NCBI GenBank assembly: GCA_023512835.1
Contig: CM042085.1
Span: forward strand, 49,843,569 to 49,907,568
Reading direction: 5' to 3'
Length of the DNA: 64,000 bases
Source: Taxillus chinensis
Lineage: Eukaryota > Streptophyta > Magnoliopsida > Santalales > Loranthaceae
Shown here: positions 46,024 to 56,335 of the stretch, piece after piece
Layout: each line of letters begins with the position of its first letter
Position numbering within the stretch: position 1 is the stretch's first letter
The notes under the pieces: model-generated
Told to the model about the DNA's origin: nothing
The model's input: only the letters and a program-made list of their open reading frames with translations
The model's database searches: none
Position numbers and translations under genes: made by a program

Positions 46024-46707
46024 TTCAACGGTTGACTAGCTTTAGAAAATCAACATTGAATGAAATTGTCTGAATTTCGATCTTGGTGCTTATTTTTCTT
46101 TAGTTTTTATTTATTTTTGAATTGTTCGGAGCTGCTGGGTGTGTTCTTGTTTTCTTACAGGAACATTCACAGCGTATTTGTGAGAATTCCTAGTTGTGCA
46201 TGCCAAGAGAGGAGTTTATACCATTTAATTGGGAACCTGAAAGGTTGTTCAGAGCTCGTCACAGGGCAGCTAGGGAAGCAGCACGAGAGGCTGAAGAAGC
46301 ACTGCAAGGCTTAGAGCATTCAGTAGGTGAATTGATGGCAGATTTAAGGCCTGATGGTGGTGCACCGCAAGGAAGGGCCAATTACAATGGCCAATATCCA
46401 GAAGAAGAGGGTAATAGGTTTATGCCCAGAACCTTCTTAGATTACGCGAGACCGATGATGTCAGACCATTATTCTGGGATTAGGCAAACAAGAGTTCAAG
46501 CAAATAGTTTTGAGCTGAAACCAGCATTAATTAATATGGTGAGCAACAACGCTTTTGGAGGAACAACAGTGATGATCCACACCAGCATTTGATGAGGTTC
46601 TACCAGATGTGTGACACCATAAAGATCAACAATGTGTCGGAGGAGGCAATAAAGCTAAGACTTTTCCCTTTCTCCTTAAGGAATAGAGCTCTTGGGTGGT
46701 TTAACAG

Positions 46708-46925
46708 TGTTGGACCTCGGCCAGGGCACTCACTATCACAATATTGTGCGCTTTGGCACTCACGCACCCACCCATGGGCCACAACCCGCACGGATTTGTT
46801 TCTAACGGGCCGCGACCCGTTAAAACGCGTTGTGACAAGGTGCACATGAGCCTCCTCATTAGGACGACCTCAATGTTCGCCCTAACCGATGTGGGATTGA
46901 TCTATGGGACGTTAGAGACCTAACA
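46708..46925 (-). repeat. TRIM 3' LTR
   Basis: A 218-bp repeat, TG...CA, adjacent to the polypurine tract (complement of about 46926-46940). Confidence 0.95.
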
Positions 46926-46977
46926 GTCTCCCCCCCAATCCCACCATCGGTCTAGAGGACCCGGCTCTGATACCACT

Positions 46978-47195
46978 TGTTGGACCTCGTCCAGGGCACT
47001 CACTATCACAATATTGTCCGCTTTGGCACTCACGCACCTACCCATGGGCCGCAGCCCGCACGGATTTGTTTCTAACGGGCCGCGACCCGTTAAAACGCGT
47101 TGTGACAAGGTGCACATGAGCCTCCTCATTAGGACGACCTCAATGTTCGCCCTAACCGATGTGGGATTGATCTATGGGACGTTAGAGACCCAACA
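46978..47195 (-). repeat. TRIM 5' LTR
   Basis: A 218-bp repeat with its minus-strand end two bases before the primer site. Right target duplication at 47196-47200. Confidence 0.95.
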
Positions 47196-48611
47196 AACAG
47201 TTTACCAGTAGGTTCAATAAATACTTGGGAGGAGATGCAGACTAAATTCATGTCTAAATACTTTCCTCCTTCCAAGGTGATTCAGCTTAAAGGGGAAATC
47301 AGCAGATTCAGGCAAGATGAGATGGAGACTCTTTATGAGGCTTGGGAGCGCTTTAAAGATTTGATAAGAAGATGCCCTGACCATGGATGACCCTAATGGA
47401 TTCAAATTGAATCTTTCTACACTGGTCTTTAGTTTCACTCACAAGATAAGGTGAATGCAGATGCTGGAGGATGTTTAATGAATCTAGAGCCTAATGCTGC
47501 AGCTGAACTCTTAGAGAGACTGTCTTTGGCTGATTGGCAGTGGTCGAATGTACGGACTGCAAGGCCAAGGGAGAAAATAGCTTCAGTTGATAATTCTTCC
47601 AACAATATGCAAGACCAGATCCAGGCTTTAGTGAAAAGTATGAAAGTGTTGGCTCTTAAAGTCGGAGGATCACAGTAAGCCTCACCAGTAGTTGAGCAAG
47701 GATGGAGTGGAGCTGAAGAAGCAAATTATGTTGGAGGGAAAGGCTTGTACCAAAAGCAGCAATATTATCCTCAACAACAAGTACAAGGGTACAATCACAA
47801 CCAACAAGAATCTCAGGCATATCAGAAGAACCAGAACCAAGGGGGAGATACATCAGTTCAGTATAAATATGTGCCCCCAAGGATGAAGCAAAATCCGTAT
47901 GCTACTGATAATTATTTACATCCACCTCCAGGATTCGAGCAGCAATAGCGTCAGCCTCAACAACAAAGAGGAAGAACATATCTGAATAAGGATGAGACAG
48001 CTAAAAGAAAGATGGGTGATTTGGAGGAAAGGGTAGGCAGCATGGAATCTTCAATGAAGAATATGGAAAAGCTGCTCGTAAGTATGGCACAGAATGTAAA
48101 TCAAGGAGTTTCAGCTAAATCTTTTCCAAGTGACACTGAAGTGAACCCCAAGGAGAGTTGCAAGGCTATCACTTTAAGGAGTGGGAAAGCATTGAAGGAA
48201 GCTGATGACCAAGGAAAATTTGATAAAGAAGAAGAAAAGGTGCAACCAAAGAAGGACCAACAGTTGACTGAAGGCAGACTAGCTGAAAAACAAGGGCTAA
48301 AAGAGCTAAGGCCTACCATGCTATTTCCTCAGCGGTTAAGAAATCAAAGGGTTGAGGAAGAGTATGAGCGCTTCCTGAGTTTATTCAAGCGGCTTTAAAT
48401 TAATATCCCATTTGTGGAAGTTTTGGAGCAGATGCCCAGGTATAGAAAATACATTAAAGATTTTGTGAAGAAGAAGAGAAGGTATGGGGACCATAAGACG
48501 GTAGCTATCACAAACGAGGTAAGCAGTGTTGTCCAAAGGAATTTGCCCGTCAAGCATAAAGATCCGGGCAGTTTTAACCTTCCTTGTGTGATTGGAAATG
48601 CGCCGCAGTAG

Positions 48612-51005
48612 CAGGCCCTTTGTAATTTAGGGGCTAGTATCAACTTGATCTCCTTTTCTCTATACAAGCAGCTTGGGCTCACAGGAATGAAGCCAACTTC
48701 CTTCTTATTGCAGTTTGCGGACCGGTCCACTGGAAGACCTGAAGGAATCATTGAAGATGTGCTAGTTAAGGTGGGCTCCTTCATTTTTCTAGCAGACTTT
48801 GTAGTTTTGGAAATGGAAGAAGATAGAGGAGTTCAGCTCCTCCTTGGAAGACCGTTTCTCAGAACAGGGTGTGCACTGATAGATGTGGCTCAAGGGCAAC
48901 TGACTCTGAGAATTAATGAAGAGACCTTAGTCTTCCATATGGGGAAGGCTTTACAAGGTCAAGAAGAGGAGGACTGCCTATGGGTTGAAGATTTTGAGGA
49001 GTTGGTGGAAGACTTTTTGGCAGAAGATATTACCATAGCAAATGATGGAGTGCTCCAGCTTATAGAAGCTCAACAAGATGAAGAAGTGGACTTGACAGCT
49101 GAGGAGGATGAGCAAACATCAAATTCTCTGGAGCAAGCAAAGGAGGAGAAGGAAAAGGACATACCTCCAGCTCCAGAACTAAAGGAACTGCCTGGACACC
49201 TAAGGTATGAATTTCTAGACTCTACAAATAAATTCCCAGTTATAGTTGCTGCTAATTTAAATGATGTAGAGTGCACTCAATTGCTAGAAACCCTTAGAAA
49301 ACACAAAAAGGCCCTAGGGTGGAACATTGAAGACATTAGGGGTATAAGTCCAGGGATTTGTATGCACAAAATTCTAATGAATGATGACTTTAAACCCACA
49401 GTTGAAAGACAAAGAAGATTAAACCCTACCATGAAAGAAGTAGTAAGAAAAGAAATTCTAAAATGGAAAAATGCGGGTATAATTTATGTTATTTCAGATA
49501 GTGAGTGGGTGAGTCCGTTGCATGTTGTGCCCAAGAAAGGGGGTATGACAGTGATTAAAAATGAGAAGAATGAATTGATCCCATCTCGGACTGTGACGGG
49601 ATGGAGAGTGCGTGTTGACTATAGGAAGCTGAATAAGGCCACCAGGAAGGATCACTTTCCCCTTCCTTTCATTGACCAGATGTTGGATAGGTTAGCTGGC
49701 TATAGTCACTACTGCTTTTTAGATGGATACTCCGGGTATAATCAGATCATGGTTAAACCTGAAGACCAAGAAAAGACCACTTTCACGTGCCCCTTTGGCA
49801 CCTTTGCTTTTAGGAGGATGCCATTTGGGCTATGCAATGCACCTGCCACCTTTCAAAGGTACATGATGGCCATTTTCCAGGGCCTAGTGGAGGAGATCAT
49901 GGAGGTTTTCATGGATGACTTTTTGGTGTTTGGTTCCTCCTACCAACAGTGTTTGAAAAATTTAGATGTGGTCTTAGAAAGATGTGAGGAGAAGGAACTA
50001 GTCCTAAATTGGGGAAAATGCCATTTTATGGTAACTGAGGGTATAGTTCTAGGGCACAAGGTGTCTTCACAAGGTTTGGAGGTGGACAAGGCAAAAATTT
50101 CCACTATTGAGACTTTGCCACCTCCAACAAATGAAAAAGGGGTGAGAAGTTTCCTTGGCTATGCTGGCTTTTATAGGAGATTCATTAAGGATTTCTCTAA
50201 AATTGCAAAACCCATGAGTAGGCTGTTAGAGAAGGACACAAGCTTTGAGTTCAATGCAGATTACTTAGAAGATTTCAACATCCTCAAGGGTAAGTTAGTC
50301 ACTGCACCAGTTATAGTGACATCAGACTGGGCTCAACCTTTTGAGCTAATGTGTGATGCAAGTGATTATGCTATGGGGGTAGTCTTAGGGCAAAGACGTG
50401 ATAAGGTATTTAGGGTCATTTACTATGCTAGTAAGACCTTAGATGATGCTCAACAGAACTACACCACCACTGAAAAAGAGTTGCTGGTCGTGGTTTATGG
50501 CTGCATCAAGTTTAGACCCTACCTTTTTGGGTCTAAAGTAATTGTTTATACTGATCATGCAGCTTTGAAATATTTATTTGCTAAAAAGGAAGCTAAGCCA
50601 CGCTTGATTAGGTGGGTACTCCTTTTACAGGAATTTGATCTTGAAATTAGAGACACAAAGGGAGCCCTAAATTCTGTGGCTGATCACCTCTCCCGTGTGG
50701 AGAATGCACCTAAGTCTCTACCCATTGTAGATGACTTTCCTGATGAGAAGTTGTTTGAGGTGCACCAGCTTCCTTGGTTTGTTGATATAGCAAACTATTT
50801 AGCCACTGGGTTTATACCCAAGCAATTGAACTACCATCAGCGAAAGAGGTTGGTAGTGGATGCTAAGAAATACATTTGGGAAGACCCTATTCTCTATAGG
50901 AGGTGTCCAGACCAAATAATTAGAAGGTGTGTCCTTGAGGAGGAGATAGATGACATAATATACCATTGTCATTCATCACATTATGGGGGCCACTTTGGGG
51001 TGTAG
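48612..51005 (+). pseudogene. Athila-like protease, reverse transcriptase, RNase H
   Basis: The frame continues from gag after the stop at 48609. The protease active site reads LCNLGASINLI: the Athila consensus has Asp (DLGAS), so the catalytic residue is Asn here, one G-to-A change. Numbering from Met 48645: acidic linker about 110-180; RT with DYRKLNKATRKDHFPLPFID, FLDGYSGYNQI, FGLCNAPATFQR and the catalytic FMDD at about 422-425; RNase H with MCDASDYAMG (Asp about 571), EKELLVVVYG and TDHAALKYL (Asp about 637), then ADHLSR. The zinc region of integrase starts at the end (YHCHSSHYGGHFG). A single missing G in a G run at about 51000 shifts the frame into integrase. RT-RH is uninterrupted for 786 codons. 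Confidence 0.94.
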
Positions 51006-51964
51006 AGAACGTGGCTAAGATCATGCGGTGTGGCTTCTATTGGCCTCACATGGTGAAAGACACCTATGTCTACATCAAAACCTGTGATAGATGTCAAAGG
51101 GTAGGTGGTCTATCTAGGAAGAATGAGATGCCATTAACCTGGAATTCTTCCAGTTGAAATTTTTGATATATGGGGCATTGATTTTATGGGGCCATTCCCC
51201 AATTCGATGGGTATTCATATATCTTATTGGCTGTGGATTATGTGTCAAAGTGGGTAGAAGCTTTACCAACCAGAGTGAATGATGCTAGAGTAGTGACTCA
51301 CTTCCTTACCAGAAACATCTTTAGCCGATTTGGGACACCAAGGGCTATAATTAGTGATGAGGGTAGTCACTTCTGCAATAAATTGTTTGACAAGTTATTG
51401 AACAAATATGGGGTAACTCATAGGAAGTCTTTAGCTTACCACCCACAAGCTAATGGACAAGCAGAGGTGTCCAACAGAGAGATTAAAGCCATTTTAGAGA
51501 AAACTGTTGGAGCAAATAGGAAAGACTGGTCTCAAAGGCTTGATGAAGCCTTATGGGCATATAGGACAGCCTATAAAACTCCCATTGGGATGTCACCTTA
51601 CCATATTCTTTATGGGAAGGCTTGTCACTTACCTGTGGAATTAGAGCACAAGGCTCACTAGGCCTTGAGGAAGTTAAATTTTGATCCACAAGAGGCCAAA
51701 GAGCTTAGAATGACTCAATCAATTGAATTAGATGAGTTCAGGATGGATGCCTATGAAAGTGCTAAAATTTATAAAGAAAGAACTAAGAAATGGCATGATA
51801 GGCAATTAACCAATGGACCTGTAACCTTGGGGCAGAAAGTTCTCTTATTTAACACAAGGTTAAGGCTATTTCCTGGAAAAATTAAGGTCCAAATAGATGG
51901 GACCTTTTGTGATAGTTGATAAGAAGCCATATGGGAGCTTTGAGCTCCAAGCTGTAGATGGCAA
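51006..51964 (+). pseudogene. Athila-like integrase and pol C-terminus
   Basis: After the frameshift the sequence reads GFYWPHMVKD and CDRCQRVGGLSRKNEMP (completing the HHCC zinc finger). The core domain has its triad in [16 protein letters not shown] and [10 protein letters not shown], with a further shift near 51150. A stop at 51660 precedes LRKLNFDPQEAKELR. The C-terminal part runs via VTLGQKVLLFNTRLRLFPGK and, after another one-base shift near 51893, DGPFVIVDKKPYGSFELQAVDG, ending at the CACTA terminus. The DDE residues are intact. Confidence 0.9.
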
Positions 51965-52195
51965 CACTACTACAAAAGAGGGCACTAACGACGCTTTTGA
52001 TTTGGCTTTTAACGACACTTTATGAAAGTGTCGTTAACATTGTTAGAAGACGAAGTTTATCTTGGACATGTCGTTGAATTTTTAAAGTTAACGACACTTT
52101 CTAGCGTCGTTAATAATATAATACAATGACGCTAATAAAAAAGCGTCGTCATAGTGTAATTTTATTATCGACGTTTTATAGGAAACGTTGTCAAT
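51965..52195 (+). repeat. CACTA subterminal inverted repeats
   Basis: The words ACGACGCTTT, ACGACACTTT and their complements occur repeatedly. They form hairpins at about 52009-52036 (arms TTAACGACACTTT and complement), 52090-52116 and 52126-52150. They probably bind the element's own transposase (known for En/Spm TNPA). Confidence 0.88.
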
Positions 52196-53717
52196 CCATC
52201 TTTAATTTACTCTTATCCCTAGCTATCGTTCCCAAATCAATCTCTCTCTTACCTTGCTCGCTTGCTCGGAATCCCTAATCGCTAATTCATTTGCTCTTCC
52301 GTCTCCCCTGATCGATCGAGTGCGTTCTCTCTCCCGACGTCGCCGGCCGTCCGAGCTTTGTTGATGCCACCGTGGTTTCTCGTAGACGCACATCGCCTTC
52401 TATCCCTGCATCTCTCACTGGACGGCGGTACACCTCAGTCCACAGAGCCATGGCACGAAGCTGACACTGCTGCGACGCCGCTGCATCCTGCCTTCACCGC
52501 CGCACATCTCTTAGCTCCACCACCCATCGGCTGTTGGAGAAAGATAGAAGAAGGTGACCTGTTCTTGATTTTGAAGGAAGAAGCCACATCAGATAAGAGA
52601 GTTGTTAGGTCTTGGGGTTGGTATTTTTTTCATCTTGATTTGTGCTTGTTTTTTCACATCCGTGTTCCTCCTTTTCTTGCTCGATCTGTTGGTTTCTACC
52701 TGGCCTAATAAGCTACTTGTTTTACGTTGCATGATTGTGAGCGTTTGTTTCGTGTTGTTTATGAAGTAGTTGAGTGTTGCTTTACCGTTTAGTTGATTTT
52801 CTAGATTGCTAAAAATCTTATCTTTATGTTTTATAAAACCGTCTGCTTGAATAGGTTTTATTATTATTTTTTCCTTTATTTCATGGTTGTTGCATCCAGG
52901 CCTCCATGGAGAGTAGATGTTTGTTCCTGCTCCCTTTGTTTTGTGTTGTTTGTTTGAGGTTTATATGGGCTGTAAATTCCATTTGTTCCATATAGCGATT
53001 GCTGCCTTAGTTCGTGCTTGCACGTTTGTTTACTTCTCTAAAAATTTGTGGATAGAATGTCTAGGATACAGTTTCCCCCTAGTTAGACCTTTCTCTAGTT
53101 ATTTAGACTGTACACTCACGTGTTGTTTACTGCATATCATCCCCTAGCTAGGCTAGTTATTCCATGATTGCCCCTTCATGGGCTATCCGTTTGTTTGCTG
53201 CCCTGTTGAGCTTTCTTTTCTGGTTTGGAAATTCATTTGTTGCTTTCTGTTTTTTCCTTTGTTTCTCATTTATTTTATACTGGTTATTAAATTCATTCTG
53301 ATTTATGCTTTCATGTTTATGCTTTTGTTTTTATTTAATAACTGTTTGCATTCACAATGTCCAGAATGTGTCCTCTCTCTGCCTGATTACTAATGTGTGA
53401 TCTGTTTTGGTTTATGCTCTCACTTTGTCAAAATCACACTCCACCTAGTAAGAATATGTTTCATGTTGTCTCTACCCAAGTTGCTGCATGTTTTGCTTGC
53501 TTCACAAATGTTTATTCTATGTCATGGTTCTCATCACACCCATGTTTAATTACTAACGAAGATATTTTGAGTTTTATCATATAAAATTTTGTTGATGTAC
53601 ACCTCTCTTTTCAAGTATAATTATCTATATTTATTGACTTATAATTGTGTCCTTGTATGAGGACAAAGTCTAACTTTCTTCATGTGTTTTAGGTCTTTGT
53701 TTAAATGTTATATGAAG
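52196..53717 (+). other. CACTA leader and intron-like region
   Basis: 52200-52370 has a CT-rich, plant 5'-UTR-like composition. A 116-codon frame (52358-52708, MLMPPWFLVDAHRLLSLHL...) is unrecognised and could be a first exon or a captured fragment. 52710-53680 is T-rich and intron-like, and TTTCTTCATGTGTTTTAG at 53674-53691 looks like a splice acceptor ahead of the transposase exon. No firm gene is called. Confidence 0.5.
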
Positions 53718-54697
53718 ATGGATATACCCTTAGATAAATCTTGGATGTCCATGGATAGGAGATTGCCTAAATATGACGAGGGAGTTAATCAGTTTCTAAA
53801 TTTTGCAATGCTTAATGCAAATGGTCATAACTCATTGAGATGTCCATGTGTTCGATGTGTTAACTGTGAGTGTTTACCTTTAAAAGAGGTAAGAGATCAT
53901 TTGTTCGTTCATGGAATTGATCAAAGGTACCACACGTGGTATTGGCATGGAGAAGAATTGCCAAGTGTACAAGAAGTGCCAAGGGTTACATCTTATCCAG
54001 AACAGATTGGTTGTTCGACCTATTTTGAAGCTTACACACCCGAAGACAGTGCAGACGCAGTGGACATGGTTAAAGCTGCTCAAGAGCAATGTCTTGATGA
54101 TCCTCATGTGTTTAAAAAACTACTTGAGGATGCTGAAAAGCCTTTGTACCCCGGTTGTTCTAAATTTACGAAGCTTTCTGCAGTGGCAAAACTTTATAGG
54201 TTGAAGACAAGTAATGGACATTCCGATAAGAGTTTTACCGATCGTGTAACCGTTAGCAACAATGTTACCAGGATAATAATGAGTTGCCTACATCGGTTTA
54301 TGAGGCGAAAAAGACATTGAAATCATTGGGATTGAATTATGAAAAGATGCATGCTTGTTCGAATGACTGCATTCTGTATCGAAAGGAGTTTGTTGATGCC
54401 TCTGAATGTCCCCAATGTCATACGTCTCGATGGAAGGATGGTAAAAGAGATGGAGTACCTTCAAAAGTATTATGGTATTTTCCGCCCATACAAAAGGTTT
54501 AGAAGTATGTTTCAGACTGTAGAAATAGCAAGAAACTTGATATGGCATTCGAAAGACCGAAAAGTAGATGGACAGCTGCGACACCCAGCAGACTCGGCAT
54601 CATGGAAGTTTGTAGATCTCAAGTGGCCACAGTTTGGCATGGATCCATGAAATTTGCGCTTGGCTCTTTCCGCTGATGGAATTAACCCCCACGGTTC
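53718..54697 (+). pseudogene. CACTA transposase (Transpos_assoc plus TNP2), truncated
   Basis: Start chosen at ATG 53718 (MDIPLDKSWM), after an acceptor-like TTTTAG. The N-terminal domain matches the plant transposase-associated family: KSWM, YDEGVNQFLNFA, CPCVRCVNC, VRDHLFVHGI and YWHGEE. A frameshift near 54270 leads to the TNP2 (Transposase_21) region with YEAKKTLKSLGLNYEKMHACSNDCILYRKE and ECPQCHTSRWK. Another shift near 54495 leads to RHPADSASWKFVD, then MDP-stop-NLRLALSADGINPHG, where the stop replaces an expected Arg. The catalytic C-terminal half is lost at the Copia F insertion. The protein would bind TIRs and cut the element. Confidence 0.9.
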
Positions 54698-55111
54698 TGT
54701 TGGATCAAACCCAGAATTTGGATAATGCTGATAAAGCCTTATGTAATTTGATCTGAGATCTTTTGTGTTTATTTGATCATTGCAGAAGATATGTTACTAA
54801 TCCAGAGATGCACTCGTGTGAGCAAAGCTAAGGACAGGATACATAATCCTGATCCGGACAAGAGTGAGTGTCGTCAAACACTTGGTAAATAACCAAGTAA
54901 CAAATACATACGGAATAAGGAACATTCCTACGGACTAAGAACTTAAAGGACAAGTGCGGAGTAAGGAACCTACATACGGAGTAAGGAAATTACATACGGA
55001 GTAAGGAACTTACATGCGGAGTAAGAAAGCGCTGACACGGAATAAGTTATCAGACTTTTCAAGACTCGCCCGGAGTAAGGAACTTACATGCGGAGTAAGG
55101 AACCTACATAC

Positions 55112-55525
55112 TGTCACGACCCGAGCAGCGTGGTGCTGGCGGGACGTTTCTTAGTGGCACGATTCAGGAATGGATTCGTGCTACGTAAAGGAGAGGGGTT
55201 GGTTGAAGCGTAGATGGTGCGCAGTGAGAAGGTTCCAGGCAGTTCGTGGAGGAGAACGGATGGAACCCCTTCGGAGTTCAGACGTGCCGACCCGGTTGAA
55301 TGCGGGGAGCACGCCGCTAGTCGAGGACTTGACGTTGAAGAAGGGATTTGGCCATCCTTACACAAACTGGTCGGGAACTGGAGCCGTTCTCCTGATGAGC
55401 CCAGTGGCAGGGCGAAACCAGTCTACGTGCGCTTCAACCCTTAAAGGCTAAACTTAGCGGACCGTGGATAGAGAAGCTAGGTGCCGCAATGAGTTGAGAG
55501 GCGCAGGAAACCTGACCCCGTGACA
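55112..55525 (+). repeat. SMART-like element 5' LTR
   Basis: 414 bp, TG...CA, nearly identical to 55922-56335. The 93-codon frame within it occurs in both LTR copies and has no recognisable domain. Confidence 0.94.
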
Positions 55526-55921
55526 AGTGGTATCAGAGCCGAACCGGCCCGTATCCTGAAGACTCGCCGAGCACTCTCGCGAGTAGCGTGATCCCAAGGT
55601 GGGAGCTCACAGAGGTGAGTCGACCGATAGTGTCTTGCACGTCTCGCGTCCATAGAGTTGGAGTATCCTAGAGTGTGATACAGAGTTGGGCAAGGGAGTA
55701 TGAAGGAGCGCGTCGGAGCGATCTTGGAAGCCTCCTATCCTTTGGACATTGGGTGAGTGGGGCGAGCATCTTGGTAAAGGTGTAGCAACCTGCGGGGAAG
55801 TGATGTCCAAGCTGTTGACATTGGGCGAGTGGGAGGGCGTCGAGGTAACGATGCCATCGCCTGCGGGGAAGCGATGTCGACAAGCGCAACGAGGACGTTG
55901 CGAGGACTGGGTGGAGGAGAA

Positions 55922-56335
55922 TGTCACGACCCGAGCAGCGTGGTGCTGGCGGGACGTTTCTTAGTGGCACGATTCAGGAATGGATTCGTGCTACGTAAAG
56001 GAGAGGGGTTGGTTGAAGCGTAGATGGTGCGCAGCGAGAAGGTTCCAGGCAGTTCGTGGAGGAGAACGGATGGAACCCCTTCGGAGTTCAGACGTGCCGA
56101 CCCGGTTGAATGCGGGGAGCACGCCGCTAGTCGAGGACTTGACGTTGAAGAAGGGATTTGGCCATCCTTACACAAACTGGTCGGGAACAGGAGCCGTTCT
56201 CCTGATGAGCCCAGTGGCAGGGCGAAACCAGTCTACGTGCGCTTCAACCCTTAAAGGCTAAACTTAGCGGACCGTGGATAGAGAAGCTAGGTGCCGCAAT
56301 GAGTTGAGAGGCGCAGGAAACCTGACCCCGTGACA
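55922..56335 (+). repeat. SMART-like element 3' LTR
   Basis: 414 bp. Two substitutions relative to the 5' LTR were seen (near 56035 and 56189). Confidence 0.94.

Larger units (their letters stand above)
46708..47195 (-). mobile_element. TRIM retrotransposon, 488 bp
   Basis: Two 218-bp LTRs (46708-46925 and 46978-47195) flank only 52 bp. On the minus strand that core holds TGGTATCAGAGCC (primer site, complement of 46963-46975) and GGGATTGGGGGGGGAGAC (polypurine tract), so the element has the full minimal set of replication signals and nothing else. The target duplication is aacag (46703-46707 and 47196-47200). By eye the LTRs differ at 6 of 218 positions. The LTR ends are TGTTGGACC...AACA and it carries an ACCGATGTGGGATTGATC word seen in plant TRIMs. 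It must depend on proteins of other elements. Confidence 0.95.
46194..48611 (+). pseudogene. Athila-like gag
   Basis: Gag begins MPREEFIPFNWEPERLF just after 46194 and contains FELKPALINMVSNNAFGG. A one-base frameshift near 46570 leads to DTIKINNVSEEAIKLRLFPFSLRNRALGWF. The TRIM at 46708-47195 interrupts; the frame resumes directly after one aacag copy. Then come FPPSKVIQLKGEI, LYEAWERFKDLIRRCPDHG, a second shift near 47400, a Gln-rich stretch (47740-47950), a predicted coiled coil (LEERVGSMESSMKNMEKLL) and the ITLRSGKAL motif. Stops at about 47676, 47946, 48396 and 48609 are each one C-to-T or G-to-A change from Gln, Arg or Trp. Confidence 0.9.
44480..51964 (+). mobile_element. Athila-like Ty3/gypsy, 5' part: LTR, gag, pol
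   Basis: 5' LTR, an Athila-type primer site, gag, protease, RT, RNase H and integrase are all present in order. The element stops at 51964, where a CACTA terminus begins inside the pol C-terminus. A TRIM is inserted in gag. Motifs such as FELKPALINMV, ITLRSGK and LGASINL are characteristic of Athila elements. Its missing 3' end corresponds to the minus-strand segment 35066-27207. Confidence 0.92.
51965..54697 (+). mobile_element. CACTA (En/Spm) element, left part with transposase
   Basis: It starts CACTACTACAAAAGAGGGC at 51965, followed by subterminal ACGACRCTTT repeats in both orientations, a leader/intron-like region and a TNP2-type transposase. The left flank tggcaa (51959-51964) is repeated at the inverted CACTA terminus at 35067, so that terminus is probably its right end. 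Transposase is cut at 54697 by the Copia F LTR; the rest may lie outside the window. Confidence 0.9.
55112..56335 (+). mobile_element. Small non-coding LTR element (SMART/TRIM-like), 1,224 bp
   Basis: Two 414-bp LTRs (55112-55525 and 55922-56335), each TGTCACGACCC...CCCCGTGACA, flank 396 bp. The primer site TGGTATCAGAGCC starts two bases after the first LTR. A short polypurine stretch (GGGTGGAGGAGAA) precedes the second. The flanks share atac (55108-55111 and 56336-56339), a 4-bp duplication. By eye the LTRs differ at only 2 of 414 positions, so the insertion is young. The core contains an internal tandem duplication (about 55745-55818 and 55819-55885) and no credible protein. It is visibly richer in G+C than its surroundings. 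It needs proteins supplied in trans. Confidence 0.93.

Noticed and set aside
46708..47195. Cassandra-type TRIM with 5S rRNA sequence
   Set aside because: I looked for 5S-like internal promoter words in the LTR and saw none.
55170..56261. Two near-identical 93-codon proteins as a duplicated gene
   Set aside because: They lie in the two LTRs of the SMART-like element; the duplication is the LTR pair and the frame has no known domain.
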